Source: Girardinichthys multiradiatus (Eukaryota > Chordata > Actinopteri > Cyprinodontiformes > Goodeidae). From it: DNA of 64,000 bases. Under the pieces are notes generated by a model. That model was given only the letters and a program-made list of their open reading frames with translations, was not told the origin of the DNA and did not search any database. A program made the translations under genes and the position numbers. The first letter of the stretch is position 1; the number at the start of each line of letters is the position of its first letter. Location of the stretch: the NCBI RefSeq assembly GCF_021462225.1, contig NC_061818.1:19799462-19863461 (forward strand), read 5' to 3'. This document shows positions 25,046-37,558 of this stretch, piece after piece.

Positions 25046-26371
25046 CTTTTGTGCCACGGTAAAATTTTAGCAACTATTATGTAAACATCTTCCACTGAGA
25101 AAACCAAAATTGCAGCCTTTGCTCTAATCATCCCAAAGCTGTTCAAGAAGGTTGAGTTAAGGACTGTTTTTATATTGGAACATGTATGGTAGACAAAATA
25201 TCTATTTCATCTCAAAATTGGAATACATGAATTGGTTACAGAAAATATTCATGGGGTACTGAAGATGACATGAAGTTAGAGACTTAGAGCATAAAGTCAA
25301 AATGAACCCAAACTACATGCCAATTTGCTTAAAAATCAGATGAGCTGGTACCAAGTTAAACACACAAACCAGACAACTCTGAAGAGTGCAGGTGGAGTAC
25401 CTAACTCTCGCTCTTGAAAGCAGCCAGTGGCTTTACACTAAATTGCTAAATGCATGTTGCAGCTATAATCTTGACTGGTCTTGTGTAAAAAAAAGTTCTA
25501 CATTTCCAATATCAAGATAACACCAAGACCAAGAAAATGTAGCTCAAATGCTGTGCCCCAGTACTGCTTTATGTTTAGCAACACCAATGTGCATGACTTC
25601 AGTGTGAGACGCAGACTTGAAAGCAAAAACTTCAAGAAAACTCACAATGGCAGACGGCAAAGTGTCACCTTCTAGCAAATTAGAATAAAAAAAGAGAAGG
25701 AAAAATTATTTGGCATAAAAAACCGTGACAGTCAGATTGAAACATCTGGTGGAACAAGAAAAAATAAATGTATTACCAACATCAAGCTTGCACTTTTGGG
25801 GGTTTTTAACGTCTGTCGTATTTTCACAACACTTTTCCTTAACGTCTAGTTTGAAACTAAAATAAATGCCGTTAGTGACAGGTCTGTATTTGTTTGTTTT
25901 GTTTTTAAAGTACTGTTATAATGCTTTTCTAGTTATTTTCATCTGCATTTGATTCTCTTGAAAATGCATTTTTACAACTGTGTTAAAAAAAGAACAGTTT
26001 CTTTACCTTATCATGGATTAATGAAAGTTTCATATATTTTATAAAAAGGTATAAGTTCAGGTATTAATTCAGTTAAGTTAGGATTTCTAAAGCCATTGTT
26101 ATATAAAATCTAACTAAACACAACTTCTAATTTTGCCAATATATTTGCCAGGATACATGGCAACAAAGTTAATTTTTTATTTGTGACAACGGATATGTCC
26201 TAAAAATGCACTAAAACTGTGTACATATAAAATAATTTTACAGACAGTTTTTTATGTTTTTTTATGAAAGGTCATGTGTTGAACAAGTTCTTGTTTCTTT
26301 TAGTTTCTTATTCATACATTAATGCATCAGTTAAAGATGAGAGTTATACATAAAATCATGCAATTTAGACT
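25046..26371. other. No gene recognised
   Basis: AT-rich, without recognisable coding or repeat content. Confidence 0.3.
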
Positions 26372-27788
26372 TTAGCAAGACACACTCAATAAAGGAGAGG
26401 TTCTGCAGGTGGGGACCACAGAACACTTCTCAGTACCTTTGCTTTCTGGCTGATGTTTTGGTCACTTTTGAATGTTGGTGGTGCTTTCACACTCGTGGTA
26501 GCATGAGACGGACTCTACAACCCACACAAGTGGCTCAGGTAGTGCAGCTCATCCAGGATGGCACATCGATGTGAGCTGTGGCAAGAAGGTTTGCTGTGTC
26601 TGTCAGCGTAGTGTCCAGAGCCTGGAGGCGCTACCAGGAGACAGGCCAGTACACCAGGAGACGTGGAGGAGGCCGTAGGAGGGCAACAACCCAGCAGCAG
26701 GACCGCTACCTCTACCTTTGTGCAAGGAGGAACAGGAGGAGCACTGCCAGAGGCCTGCAAAATGCCCTCCAGCAGGCCACAAATGTGCATGTGTCTGCAC
26801 AAACAGTTAGAAACTGACTCCATGAGGATGGTATGAGGGCCCGACGTCCACAAATGGGGATTGTGTTCACAGCCCAACACCATGCAGGACGCTTGGCATT
26901 TGCCAGAGCACACCAGGATTGGCAAATTCACCACTGGCGCCCTGTGCTCTTCACAGATGAAAACAGGTTCACACTGAACACATGTGACAGACGTAACAGA
27001 GTCTGGAGACACCGTGGAGAGTGATCTGCTCCTTGCAACATCCTTCAGCATGACCGGTTTGGCAGTGGGTCAGTAATGGTGTGTGGTGGCATTTCTTTGG
27101 AGGGCCGCACCACCCTCCATGTCCTTGCCAGAGGTCGCCTGACTGCCATTGGTACCGAGATGAGATCCTCAGACCCCTTGTGAGACCATATGCTGGTGCG
27201 GTTGGCCCTGGGTTCTTCCTAATGCAGGACGATGCTAGACCTGATGTGGCTGGAGTGTCTCAGCAGTTCCTGCAAGATGAAGACATTGAAGTTATGGACT
27301 GGCCCGCCCGTTCTTCAGACCTGAATCCGATTGAGCACCTCTGGGATATCATGTCTCGCTCCATCCACCAACGTCACGTTGCACCACAGGCTGTCCAGGA
27401 GTTGGCGGATGCTTTAGTCCAGGTCTGGGAGGAGATCCCTCAGGAGACCATCCACCGTCTCATCAGGAGCATGTCCAGGTGTTGTAGGGAGGTCATACAG
27501 GCACGTGGAGGCCACACACAATACTCAGCCTCATTTTGACTTATTTTAAGGACATTACATCAAAGTTGGATCAGCCTGTATTGTTTTTTTCCACTTTAAT
27601 TTTGTGTGTGACTCCAAATCCAGGCCTCCATTGGTTAATAAATTTGATTTCCATTGATGATTTTTGTGTGATTTTGTTGTCAGCACATTCAACTTTGTAC
27701 AGAACAAAGTATTCAATTAGAATATTTCATTCATTCAGATCTAGGATGTGTTATTTGAGTGTTCCCTTTATTTTATTTGAGCAATGTA
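26372..27788 (+). mobile_element. Tc1 element, left end lost
   Basis: This copy belongs to a very abundant fish Tc1 family. It is recognisable from the ACTCAATAAAGGAG block (26386) through the transposase to the right terminal repeat, which ends near GAGCAATGTATA. The matching left terminal repeat is absent, so the copy is truncated or decayed on that side and cannot be mobilised in cis. Confidence 0.85.
26503..27539 (+). pseudogene. Tc1 transposase (DD34E), three stops and a frameshift
   Basis: This DDE transposase starts at ATG 26503 ([12 protein letters not shown]) with an N-terminal paired-like helix-turn-helix. The catalytic triad residues remain: FTDEN, MQDD and PIEHLWD, with 34 residues between the second Asp and the Glu. 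The frame is broken by TGA at 26572, 26815 and 27022 and by a frameshift near 27150 (GCCATTGGTACCGAG, apparently two bases short). Each TGA stands where CGA is expected in the family, which points to CpG decay. It is inactive. Confidence 0.88.
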
Positions 27789-27996
27789 TATATATAGTAC
27801 ACACAGACTGATGTTTTCAAGCTAATTACTACTAATTACATTAATTTCTCCTTACAGCTAATGAAAATAAGATTCCATCACACCAATTAAAAACATTTTA
27901 ATATAGAGTTGCAGGCTTCATAAAAAATATGTTTAATACCTGTTTCAGACAAACAAGTCTCATCTGAACACATATTTTAATCTTTTAAATAACTAT
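27789..27996. other. Spacer, nothing recognised
   Basis: AT-rich spacer between the Tc1 element and the GATA tract. Confidence 0.3.

Positions 27997-28083
<87 letters not shown>
27997..28083. repeat. (GATA)n microsatellite, ~22 units
   Basis: A perfect tetranucleotide run of 87 bp, likely to be length-polymorphic. Confidence 0.98.
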
Positions 28084-28953
28084 GTGCTAAAAAATAAGCT
28101 TTATAAATTTTCACTTCTCTCCATTGTGAGCTTATACTTCAATGTATCTCTGTGGTGAAAAATTTTTGTTTCATGATACCACTTTGTTGAATTACTTTAA
28201 TGTTTATTTTTCTTAAAAATATGAGTATTGCACTCAAAATTATTACTTAACATTTTTATTAAAAATTAACTAAATAATGAAAGATAACCTTTAATGGACA
28301 TATCTTTAAAAAAAAAAAAAAACATTAAGGTGACAGCATAATTTTTATTTGTGGCAGCTGCTTTTTATTAACGATAGACATTTTATTTAATTAAACATAA
28401 CTTGCAAAAATATGACATTAAATATTGAAGTGTGGCCCTGAAAGAGGTTTAGCTCCAGACCAACCAGTTCTGGATTTCTGCAGTAACTGTAATCATAAAC
28501 GCAACCACACATGGCAACGGACCTAAACATGTCTTTCAGCTGCAACAGGTTTTTTTTACCGTCCTTCTTGGAGATGTCATCCGGATGTTTATCATTGCCG
28601 AGTTGCCACAGCAACTGAAACGTGTCCGTCATCAAGCCGCTGACGTACACGGACGGCGGTTCAACGAGCGAGTTCCTGTTTCTAAGAACGCAGCGAGAGG
28701 AAAGGGGCTGCCGTGGAGAGCCTCCTCCCCTTCTCTCTGTCTCACCGCATTGCCCACCTCCTCTTTTCAGCCCACTTCTCTCCTCCTCTTATCACAGCCT
28801 CCTATACGTTTATTGCTCCATTGTTCCCCCCTCCTCTCCCCACACTCCTGCATTACAGTGTTTATCTTTACGTGGCAGCCCTGCGGCCCCGCCTGTGCCT
28901 GTCACACCTACGCACTCGCACTCCCTCACCTGCCTACTACCTCTGCTGGCTGG
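28084..28953. other. No gene recognised; GC-rich from ~28580
   Basis: 28084-28500 is AT-rich. From about 28580 the sequence becomes GC- and pyrimidine-rich with several CpGs and leads into the CCAAT/X-box motifs below. Proline/serine-rich open frames here reflect composition and are not called as genes. Confidence 0.35.
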
Positions 28954-28989
28954 CCAATAGGCGGCCGCCGCGGGAGTCACCATGGCAAC
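28954..28989 (+). promoter_or_regulatory. CCAAT box plus RFX X-box-like motif, candidate promoter
   Basis: CCAAT lies at 28954-28958, and 18 bp later GTCACCATGGCAAC (28976-28989) fits the RFX X-box pattern of two inverted half-sites. RFX X-boxes with CCAAT are typical of ciliary and MHC promoters. The X-box also contains an ATG in good context followed by MATKQ and a GTAAAC donor-like site at 28997, so it could instead be a first exon. No downstream exon was identified. Confidence 0.35.
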
Positions 28990-29329
28990 AAAGCAGGTAA
29001 ACAAAGGAAGGGAGAACAAGAAAGCCAGAACGACCTGTAAGCCAATCTAAATTTCAAGTAAGATAAAGTTCAGACGGAAGTGTAGGACTGTTTATCATTG
29101 TTTTTATTTTTTTTAATAGATTTTAATCTAGAAGAACATCCAATAGATTGGATGAAAAGCGCCGTTAAACACCAATTTTGTAGACCTGGCCATATTTTCA
29201 GTATTATTTAGGTGTAGACCTCCATGTGTCACACCGACATATGAATCCTTTGTTCCATACTTATGGATGTACCTTCAACGTCGTTGTAACAGATTTTTGT
29301 CTTGGATTGCCCTATAATTATCTACCCAT
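28990..29329. other. No gene recognised
   Basis: Sequence following the candidate promoter; nothing identifiable. Confidence 0.3.
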
Positions 29330-29835
29330 CAACTTATACCAGCTTCTCTGACCCTGGTAAAGAGAAGTATTCCCACAGCACGGTGCTTCAACCAACATGT
29401 GTCACCATGGGAGGGGTGCGTTAAGGTGGATGTGTTAGATTTCGCATGTAGCCCAAAAAGCGCTCTCTTCTGATCTAAGCACCTTATTTTATATGACTTC
29501 TTTTGTCTTTCTTTCACCAATGCTTTCTTCTTCCCACTCTTCCATAAAGCCCAGATTTGTAAGTGGTTGTACTGTCAAGAAATTCTCCCTCCCAAGTTTT
29601 GATCTCTTCAGCTCCTCCACAGTTGCCATGGGCCTCTAGGTTGCTTCTTTGATGTATGCTCCTTGCCTGGCCTGCCAGACTAGTTGAACGGCCATATCTT
29701 GATTGGTTTGCAGTTGTGCTATACTCTTTTAGAATGTGAAACAGTGCTCCATGAGACATGCAAAGCTGTTTTATGACCTATAATTGGTTTTAAACATTTT
29801 GCTTGCCCGGTTGTGTTCTCCTTTGATGCTTTTTG
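29330..29835 (-). pseudogene. Decayed Tc1 transposase, minus strand
   Basis: Read on the minus strand, pieces match a Tc1 transposase in order: EYSTTAN followed by GRSTSL (near 29710), a LEELQ-like region, SGLYGRVGRRK (near 29545), and ALFGLHAKS (near 29455). Frameshifts separate the pieces. It is the same family as the remnant at 14190-14905. Confidence 0.75.
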
Positions 29836-32439
29836 TTCCCTAACAAACATTGTTCTTTAACAAACCTGCGGGGCATTCACAGAACAGCTCTATGTATATA
29901 AATAGCATGTTTTTAAACCTTTACCTCTGCTTTCTAACATACCTTCATTAATGTATGAATAAATTAAACACCAATGGGTTCCATTTACTTATTAGGTAAC
30001 ATCTAAAGGTAATTGGTTGCACTGCATTTTTTAGGGGTATCAGAATAAAGGGGTCTAACAACAAATCCTACTAAAATTATTTAAAAGTTGGAATTTAAGT
30101 GTCAAATGTCCCCTCCAATTGTCACAGTAACCAAACATATATATGAAAATATGCTCAGACACATTTGTTGTGTATTTCTATTCTCTCTCCTCTACTTCAT
30201 GCTGATCCACCCCACCCTGCAGCTGTGCAGCAGGTCAGCGCTTCCCCTCCCTGTCTGGCTGCTTGGTTCTCACCATAAAAAAGAAGCTGCCAATCTGGCT
30301 GCAAGAAGACATAATTGCCATTATGACTGCTGCAGCCCTGCACATCACACAGTGTAATGAATGTTCCACGGAGGAGGGGAGGAGAGGGGGGACACTGACT
30401 CCACTGTGCAGGCGCCACACAATATTATCATAGCGTGACTACAGCTCATCCACACACAAACACGTGCAGGGTCTCGACTCCACTGTCTTCAGCCCACTCC
30501 GCCTGTCTGTAATCTCCCAGTTAAACCCAAGGCAAACATGTTTCTATAGAGCTAAAAATCCATACAACAATGCCTTTGAAAAACAGAAAAAATCTTTTCA
30601 ACAGTCAAAGCCCTAAACAAACACTCCACTTGCACAGTGCCACCGCCAATAGGAAAAGATAGAAACAGTGGATGAAAAAGCAGTTTGCACCAGCGCAGGA
30701 ACGCCCAACTCATATGTGTGTGTGAGCACATGGAGCCGAGGTTTTTGGGAAAGCTGACCTTATCCCGGTTCCAATTCCATCTCCGTTTCCAATTAAGAAA
30801 AGGTCAACATAACCACTTAAAAACCGAGGCTTGAGGCTAGCCTTCTCTAGGAAAAAGCAAATCACGCTTCAGCAAACATATTATAGACACACTTAAAACA
30901 GAAAGCAACTCAGCATTTCCAGTTCAAGGACTAAGAAATATAAGTGAACCGTGAACATAGCAGTACGAAGGATATGGGGGCACTGATTGGCCACAGGAAA
31001 TATCCATTCCCATTGTAACAAAGTCATGTATTGCAGAGGGAAATGTCTTGATCACTGTTACAAGTTTATGTGGTTGATGCGTAAAGGGAAATATCTGACT
31101 CTTTCATAGATACCGTTCCTCTCTGCCCAGCTAAATTAATAATGCATGAGAAAGCACCGATTACATGCAGATGTTGCGATGCTCTGGTTTGACTCAAACA
31201 TCCTCTTCGTGTGTTCACCAATACCTAAACCAGCTTGGTCAAAGAGCAGATTTAAGCTGATAAAGTTTCATTCATACTTGTGAGTAAGTTGACTACTAGC
31301 TGTTTAAACTTAAACCAACTTCAACATATCCAGAGTCACATGTGACACAGTAACTAAATAACTAAATAGATATTTATCTACAGTCATATTTAATAAATCA
31401 GAATAAGCTTTCCGTTTGTCAGATTAAAAGTACCTCGTAAAAATAATAACCTTTAAACCGGTATCAAACATGCTTTTCCTTATGCACGCATTTTAGTATT
31501 AAAATATATTTTTATTGATCTGATGTAATATTCTACTCTTAAATGTTGTGTTTTCATTAGATGTAAGCAGAAAATCATCATTATTAACAGAAATAAAGGC
31601 TTGAAAACAATCTGTGTGTAATTAATCTATATAATATGTTTCACTTAGTGAATGGAGGTACTTAAATTATTTAACCTTTTAATAGTATTATAATTTTTGA
31701 ATGGACCTGTATGTGAAATAAAATTCAAAGTCCATATGATAAAACAATTATATGAATTATCTGAATATGACAATAATTAGTTAAATACATAATTCAATAA
31801 ATAATCATAGAAATCATCATTTTGGATGTGCTGTTATATGTTGAAACCATAGGGAGGTCTTACAATAGTTTTTATTTAATTATTTCACATTATTGTGCTT
31901 ATTTATTTCATAAATTGATTTTATCTGTCTGGCTTACCCATCAAAGTCAGTGGGCAGGGCTTACTCTGGTCTGCTATCGAGGTAATGTTGATTTTAACCA
32001 GAGCTGAAGGTGTCTTTGACGATCTGTAGTGAAATTATTAAATAAATAAATAAATAAAGTCATGACAGAATGTGGCACAGGAAATAGGAAATAGTTGAAC
32101 AAATACTGAAATAATAAATATTTTTGTCTATTTTACTAATTAAAAATTTTAATCACTATCCTATTTATATTTATTTATTTATTCATATAAATATTGGCAC
32201 ATATATAGGTAAGCCAAAATTGTAAAAAAAAAAATCCACGTTTATGTTTATATTTAAAATAATTTTCTTTCAAGCAAGAAGTATTATTTTTGAAAGAAAC
32301 AAAAACTCGGTTTTTGCATCTTAACAAAACTACCATGTCAAATACGATGTATACTCTTAAATAATAGAATAGAAAAACCTTTATTAGCATTACAGCAATC
32401 AATGCTCTTCATAATTGCTGGAAAGCTTTTTGCATGTTT
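29836..32439. other. No gene recognised
   Basis: Mostly AT-rich. 30190-30440 is GC-richer but has no identifiable exon. Short A/T runs occur throughout 31500-32400. Confidence 0.3.
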
Positions 32440-32600
32440 TCAGTGGTATTATGATGATTTACCTTTGTTAATGAGGTTTAAGTCTTTGTGGTTGGAAGCC
32501 CTCCTTACCATCACCCCAATCTTTAGCTCCCTCCGCAGATTCTCTAAGGGATTCAAATCGGGTCTTTGGCTAGTCCACTCCAACTAGTACTTATGGTCAG
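32440..32600. repeat. Probable DNA-transposon scrap
   Basis: The segment around CAGATTCTCTAAGGGATTCA followed by GGTCTTTGGCTAGTCCACTCC resembles the antisense of the Tc1 PDLNPIENL region as it occurs in fish Tc1 copies. Assignment is tentative. Confidence 0.4.
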
Positions 32601-33754
32601 AAGAAACATGATGAAAAAATTTAAAAACGACTTAAAATCTGAATGACTAGGGTAGGATAACCTTTGGGCCTAACTGTAAGTGATTAACAAATTATTTATT
32701 TATTGGATTTTGGCATAACAGGACACAGCAGAGCTCTGGGAGTTTTGCTTATTCAGGAATGAGCATAAATCAGAACTTAAAGATGTCTTGAAATAATTAA
32801 ATAAAAAATGTAATAAATCTGCTAGTTAATAAAATCTGTATGGAGTGTACTGTCTAGAGGTCTAATTATCTATACCCTGTCATTTTCTGTTTATATGCTG
32901 AAGTAAGCATGCTATTAAATTATACAGTTTGCTTTAGCATAGACATCAAACCTGAGGATGGTTTTGAACTAGATTGTGCTACATTCAGATGTATGTATTT
33001 AAAAATAACAGGGAATGTGAGTCACTTTTCAGTATGAAGGCTCATCAACAGCCTTCTAAATGTCAGCTCAATCTTCAAATTTTCTTTTAGGTGATACATT
33101 TCCTGTTTTTAAAAATAGGAAATGAAACAGCATCATTAAAAACCGGCACCAACAAACCCATCAAGGGTTTAGCTGCACATTGACCTATTAAAGTGAGAAC
33201 TGAGTGTACTGGTTTACAAAGGCTTTTCAAAGAGACATTACCACTTTTCAAAATAGTCAGCATGAATTTTTTTAAATTGTGTTTTTTTTTAAAGAAAAAA
33301 CAGGACATGTTGGCTGTAAAATGTGCAATGACTGCACAATATCTAAAAACTATTTTCAGATCTTTCAAAAATAAAAGACCATGATGGTTCTTGGTCAGGA
33401 CTTCACAGGTCAAAATAACTGTATCATTGTCAGCGACCTCAGAAACTCCAATATCTGAAGGGGGAAAAGTGTAACAAGAGAAAGAAAACAGGCTGCAGGC
33501 GCATGACCTCTAGCTGGTACAGGGTGATTACCTGTATTAAGGTAAACTAGAGAGTTAAACCTTATGGTATATTAAAAAAAAGCTGTAATATTCTCTCCAG
33601 TTGTGTGTACGGTTCAAAGTCCTTTTAACAAGCTACCTGAGAAAGTTACTGGATTTCTTTCTAGTTATACAGAGCATAGAGTGATGCAGCCCCACCCCTA
33701 CCTGTTGCTGCACACTGTCAGTCAGCTGGCTGACAGCAAGCTTTTGCCTATTTG
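32601..33754. other. No gene recognised
   Basis: AT-rich, without identifiable content. Confidence 0.3.
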
Positions 33755-34440
33755 AAAATACTGGTGCATTTCAACAAACTTGACTATAATCAAAACGATC
33801 CTTTATTTCAATAATTCCATTGAAAAAGTGAAACCCATATATTACACACAGAGTAATATATTTCAAGTGTTTATTTCTGTTTGATGATTATGGCTTACTG
33901 CAAAGGAAAACCAAGTATTAGGTTTCTCTGATAATTAGAATATTCCATTAAACCAAGTACAATTTTAATACCAGCCTACTAAAAAGTTTGTTCATATACT
34001 ATACAGCATTTACCCTTAACAGTTGGTTGAGGCTCCTTTTGCATGAATTTCTGCATCATTTCATGCAGTGTGGTATGATGGAGATCAGCCTGTGGCTCTG
34101 CTAAGGTGTTCAGGAGGCTCAGGCTGCTTTAAAAGCGGACCTTAAGCTCATCTAGTCTGTTGGGGTTAGTGCCTCACCTTTCGCATGACGATACTCCATC
34201 TGATTTAGATCAAACCAGTACAATCAAGTATAATGAGACAATGGTCATTGAAGGAGGTTTTGGCTTTGTGGGCAGGTGCTACGTCCTACTGGAAAATGAA
34301 ATCATCCCCATAAAGCTCATTAGTAGAGGGAGGCATGTACAATATCCTGGCAGAAAGCTGCATTGACTTTGGGTAACACAATGGACCAACAGTAGCAGAT
34401 GACATGGCTCCTCAAATCATCACTGCCTGTGGAATGGACT
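33755..34440. mobile_element. Decayed DNA transposon
   Basis: The left part (ACTGGTGCATTTCAACAAAC at 33759, then ATATTTCAAGTGTTTATTTC near 33858) resembles a fish DNA-transposon terminus, similar in style to the ends of the Tc1 copy at 58294. The segment 34030-34440 resembles the antisense of a transposase region seen in dispersed fish repeats. No intact frame or target duplication was found. Confidence 0.5.
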
Positions 34441-35463
34441 CAAACATAAGAGACTGTAAGCTATTATCATGCACGCGCACAACGTCTTTAAGCCTCTAAA
34501 GATTGAATGAGGTACAGAGCTTTATGAGGAAGACAGCTTGTGTTTTTTAAGGGAGGCTTGGTTTATTTAAGCAAGACAAACAACATTCTACATATGTACA
34601 TATCACCACAGCAAGACTGTGCAGTGAGAGTATTGAAAACAATTGGAACATTTAGAAATAAATACAAGAATTAAAGCAAAGAGTGGTTCATCTGAAATCC
34701 TTTACTTTGTCAGAATGAAAGAATGTATGACCTTTAAAGTTTTCTGTGTGCATAACTTTAAGGATAAAATGCGTAAAATAGCTTGTTGGCATTGACAACA
34801 TATGATTTCTTTGTACATTTTAGACAGTTTCCCAACTGAATTGCTCCTTTAAATATTCCAAAGGTAAAGAACATTCTCTGTAAGGTTTCTCTTCTATATA
34901 CTATTCACAAACCTATTCATGTGCAACTCAGTGTCCCATTGTAGCGCTTCAGTGGCTTTCTCACACAGATCAGACATCCAAAAAAAAAAAAAGCATTTTA
35001 TACAAGTCCACTAAAACCTTTAAACTGTCAAAATGAAATACTTTTCCTGATTTGTGAAACTATGCAGGAGCATCTTCCACCCAGGAACAAAGACAATAAA
35101 ATGAGCCATCTACACATTAAAACTAGGAATCAATATGGCCATACTATTAATAGCATCCGTGCATTGAGTGTGACGCTACAGCTATCCTGCAACATGTGAA
35201 GCCTCCCGCCCTCCAGGGCACACTCTCAGAGCCTACAGTTAAAATCAAATGTATTGGTACATGTAATAGCATTACATGCATGCCATTTCAACTGTCTTAA
35301 AAGCAAAGGGAAAAAAACTACTTTAAACAACTAAAAGTCAAGGAAAGCCTTGAAATAGGTCTTTGCCTCAAAATGTAAACACCTATTTAGATTAAGTGCA
35401 GTCTGAAAAGCAGCATATCACAATATCACCTAAGCATTCATTTGGAAAAACAAATAACAAGGA
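34441..35463. other. No gene recognised
   Basis: AT-rich sequence leading up to the tandem array; nothing identifiable. Confidence 0.3.
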
Positions 35464-35470
35464 GAACTAG

Positions 35471-37558
35471 AAACCTGCAAGCAGCTTTGAAGGCCCTCGC
35501 ACCCCTCAGCGCAACTCGGGCTGTTGAGCGACCGCAGGAGCCTGGCATCGCCTCCTACACGCCACATACGATGACACCGCGTCACTTCAACACGTGGCCA
35601 GTAGGTGGCACTTTGAGGAACATGTCATATTATCTTCGGTCATGCAGAGTTTCAGTCTGGCAAAAAGCATTCAAAATTTGGAGTAAATCTGACCTTCCAG
35701 ATGGAAGCTGCACTTACTTGTTTGTTTGTGGGTGGGGCTAAAACGACATCATCAATTGACTGTGTCAACATGTCCATCATTAAGTCATGATCATGTATAC
35801 TACATTTCAAGTGTATCCGATGATGTATGAGGGAGATATAGCCCTTGAAGTCTCCTAGGGGGCGCTATTGATCCAAATTTAAATGTAATCCAATAGAGCT
35901 GTTTGGGGCTGACAAAGATCAAGTATATTCAGTTTGGAGTGAATCAGACCTTCCATATGGAAGCTACAGTCATTTGTTTATTAGTGGGCGGGGCTAGAGT
36001 GATGTAATGTATTGACTGTGTCAACATGTCCAGCATTGATACATGATGATGTACAGGAAGTTTGAAGTGGATCCGATCAGGCATGAGGGAGCTAGAGCAC
36101 TTGAAGTGTCGTAGGGGGCGCCGTTGAGCCAAATTCATATGTAATGTAATAGAGCTGTTTAGGGGCTGACAAGGATCAACCATATTGAGTTTGGAGTAAA
36201 TCGGACCCTACATGTGTACTTTAGAGGCAAACGTATCGCCATGGCGTCACATCAGATTTCGCCACGCCACCACGGCCACACCCTCCAGCCAAACCTGTCA
36301 GTACTGGAGATGAAGTTAGACCATCGTGTTATCTGTCATTCGAGACAGTTTCATGTTGATTAGTTGAAGGAGATCAAATATGGCCCACACTAAGTGAAAC
36401 ATGACACTTCCTGTTCTGAGGGGGCGGGGCTTCGTTGAGGCCTAGAGGCAGATACATAAGTGTACCAAATTTCAGATTCCTTGGTCAAAGCATGGCTTGG
36501 GGCTTTTTTTTTTTAAATTGTCTAGGGGGCGCTGTGGACGAATTAGGCCACGCCCACCAAATATGTCATCAGATCTCTGTTGGGGACTGGACAAGGATCA
36601 ATCACATTGAATTTGGTGCAGATCAGATGATCTATGTGGAAATTAGAGCCAAACATATAGCCATGGCGTGACGTCTGACTTCGCCGCACCACCACGGCCA
36701 TGACCTTTTCTGAAAAGTTACTGTGCTTCAAACGAAGTTAGACCCACTAGTTGTCTGTCTTCTGACACACTTTCAAGTTGATTGGGTCAAGAGGGTCAGA
36801 GAGGCACCTTTCCAAGTGAAAAAAGTGACTTCCGGTTTTCAGGGCGCGTGGCTTTGATGATGTCAGAATATGACCCCATAGGATAATGGGGAACCCAAAG
36901 GTCCTCTTTCATGCCAACTTTGGTTTGATTTGTCGTTTCTTTAGGAAAGTTATTGCATCTTTTCACTTTGAGCGCAAACGGCAAGTTCGTGCCCCGGCCA
37001 CGCCCCCTAAACATGGCCGAAAACTCAAAATTTTGATAACTTTTAATCCCCCATGCCTTAACTGCATATTGACCAAATATGAAGCCGATAGGTCAAAATC
37101 CCTAGGAGGAGTTCGTTAAAGTTTGAGGTGAGTAAAAGTGAAAAATGGGCAAAAATTGGCCTTTGACCCAAAATGGCCGACTTCCTGTGAATTTTAGGGC
37201 ATACCCCCAAGAGACTTTTTTTCTTGGTTTGAGGAGTTCTAGCATTGTGCCAAATTTCAGATCTGTACGACTTACGGTTTGGCCTATCTCCCGTTTTGGG
37301 GCGTGGCTAAGTGGTTTGTCCACGCCCACTGCCGACGACATTAAAGAACAAAACTGTCACGCGGGGGACAATTTTGGGTAAAATTTGGTGAGTTTTGGGA
37401 TATGGCAAAGTCCCCATATTGCCCTGCCAAAAGTCCCCGGAATAATAATAAGAATTCGAGTGATTACAATAGGCCCTCGCAGTTTTCCTGCTCGGGCCTA
37501 ATAAAGATTCTAATTACAATAGGCCTTCGCAGCTGCTTTGCTGCTCGGGCCTAGCTAG
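35471..37558 (+). repeat. Array unit 1 (edge unit)
   Basis: The first ~190 bp (to ~35660) are clearly more diverged from the other units than the rest is. It has unit-specific bases, such as TTTGGAGTAAAT near 36190 where the others read TTTAGAGTAA, and ATATAGCCATGG near 36655 where the others read ATATGGCCATGG. Confidence 0.95.

Noticed and set aside
27997..28083. CRISPR-like repeat
   Set aside because: It is an uninterrupted GATA microsatellite without spacers, in a vertebrate genome.
28585..29040. Proline/serine-rich frames up to 151 codons
   Set aside because: They overlap in several phases in a pyrimidine-rich GC patch and show no domain, which fits composition rather than coding.
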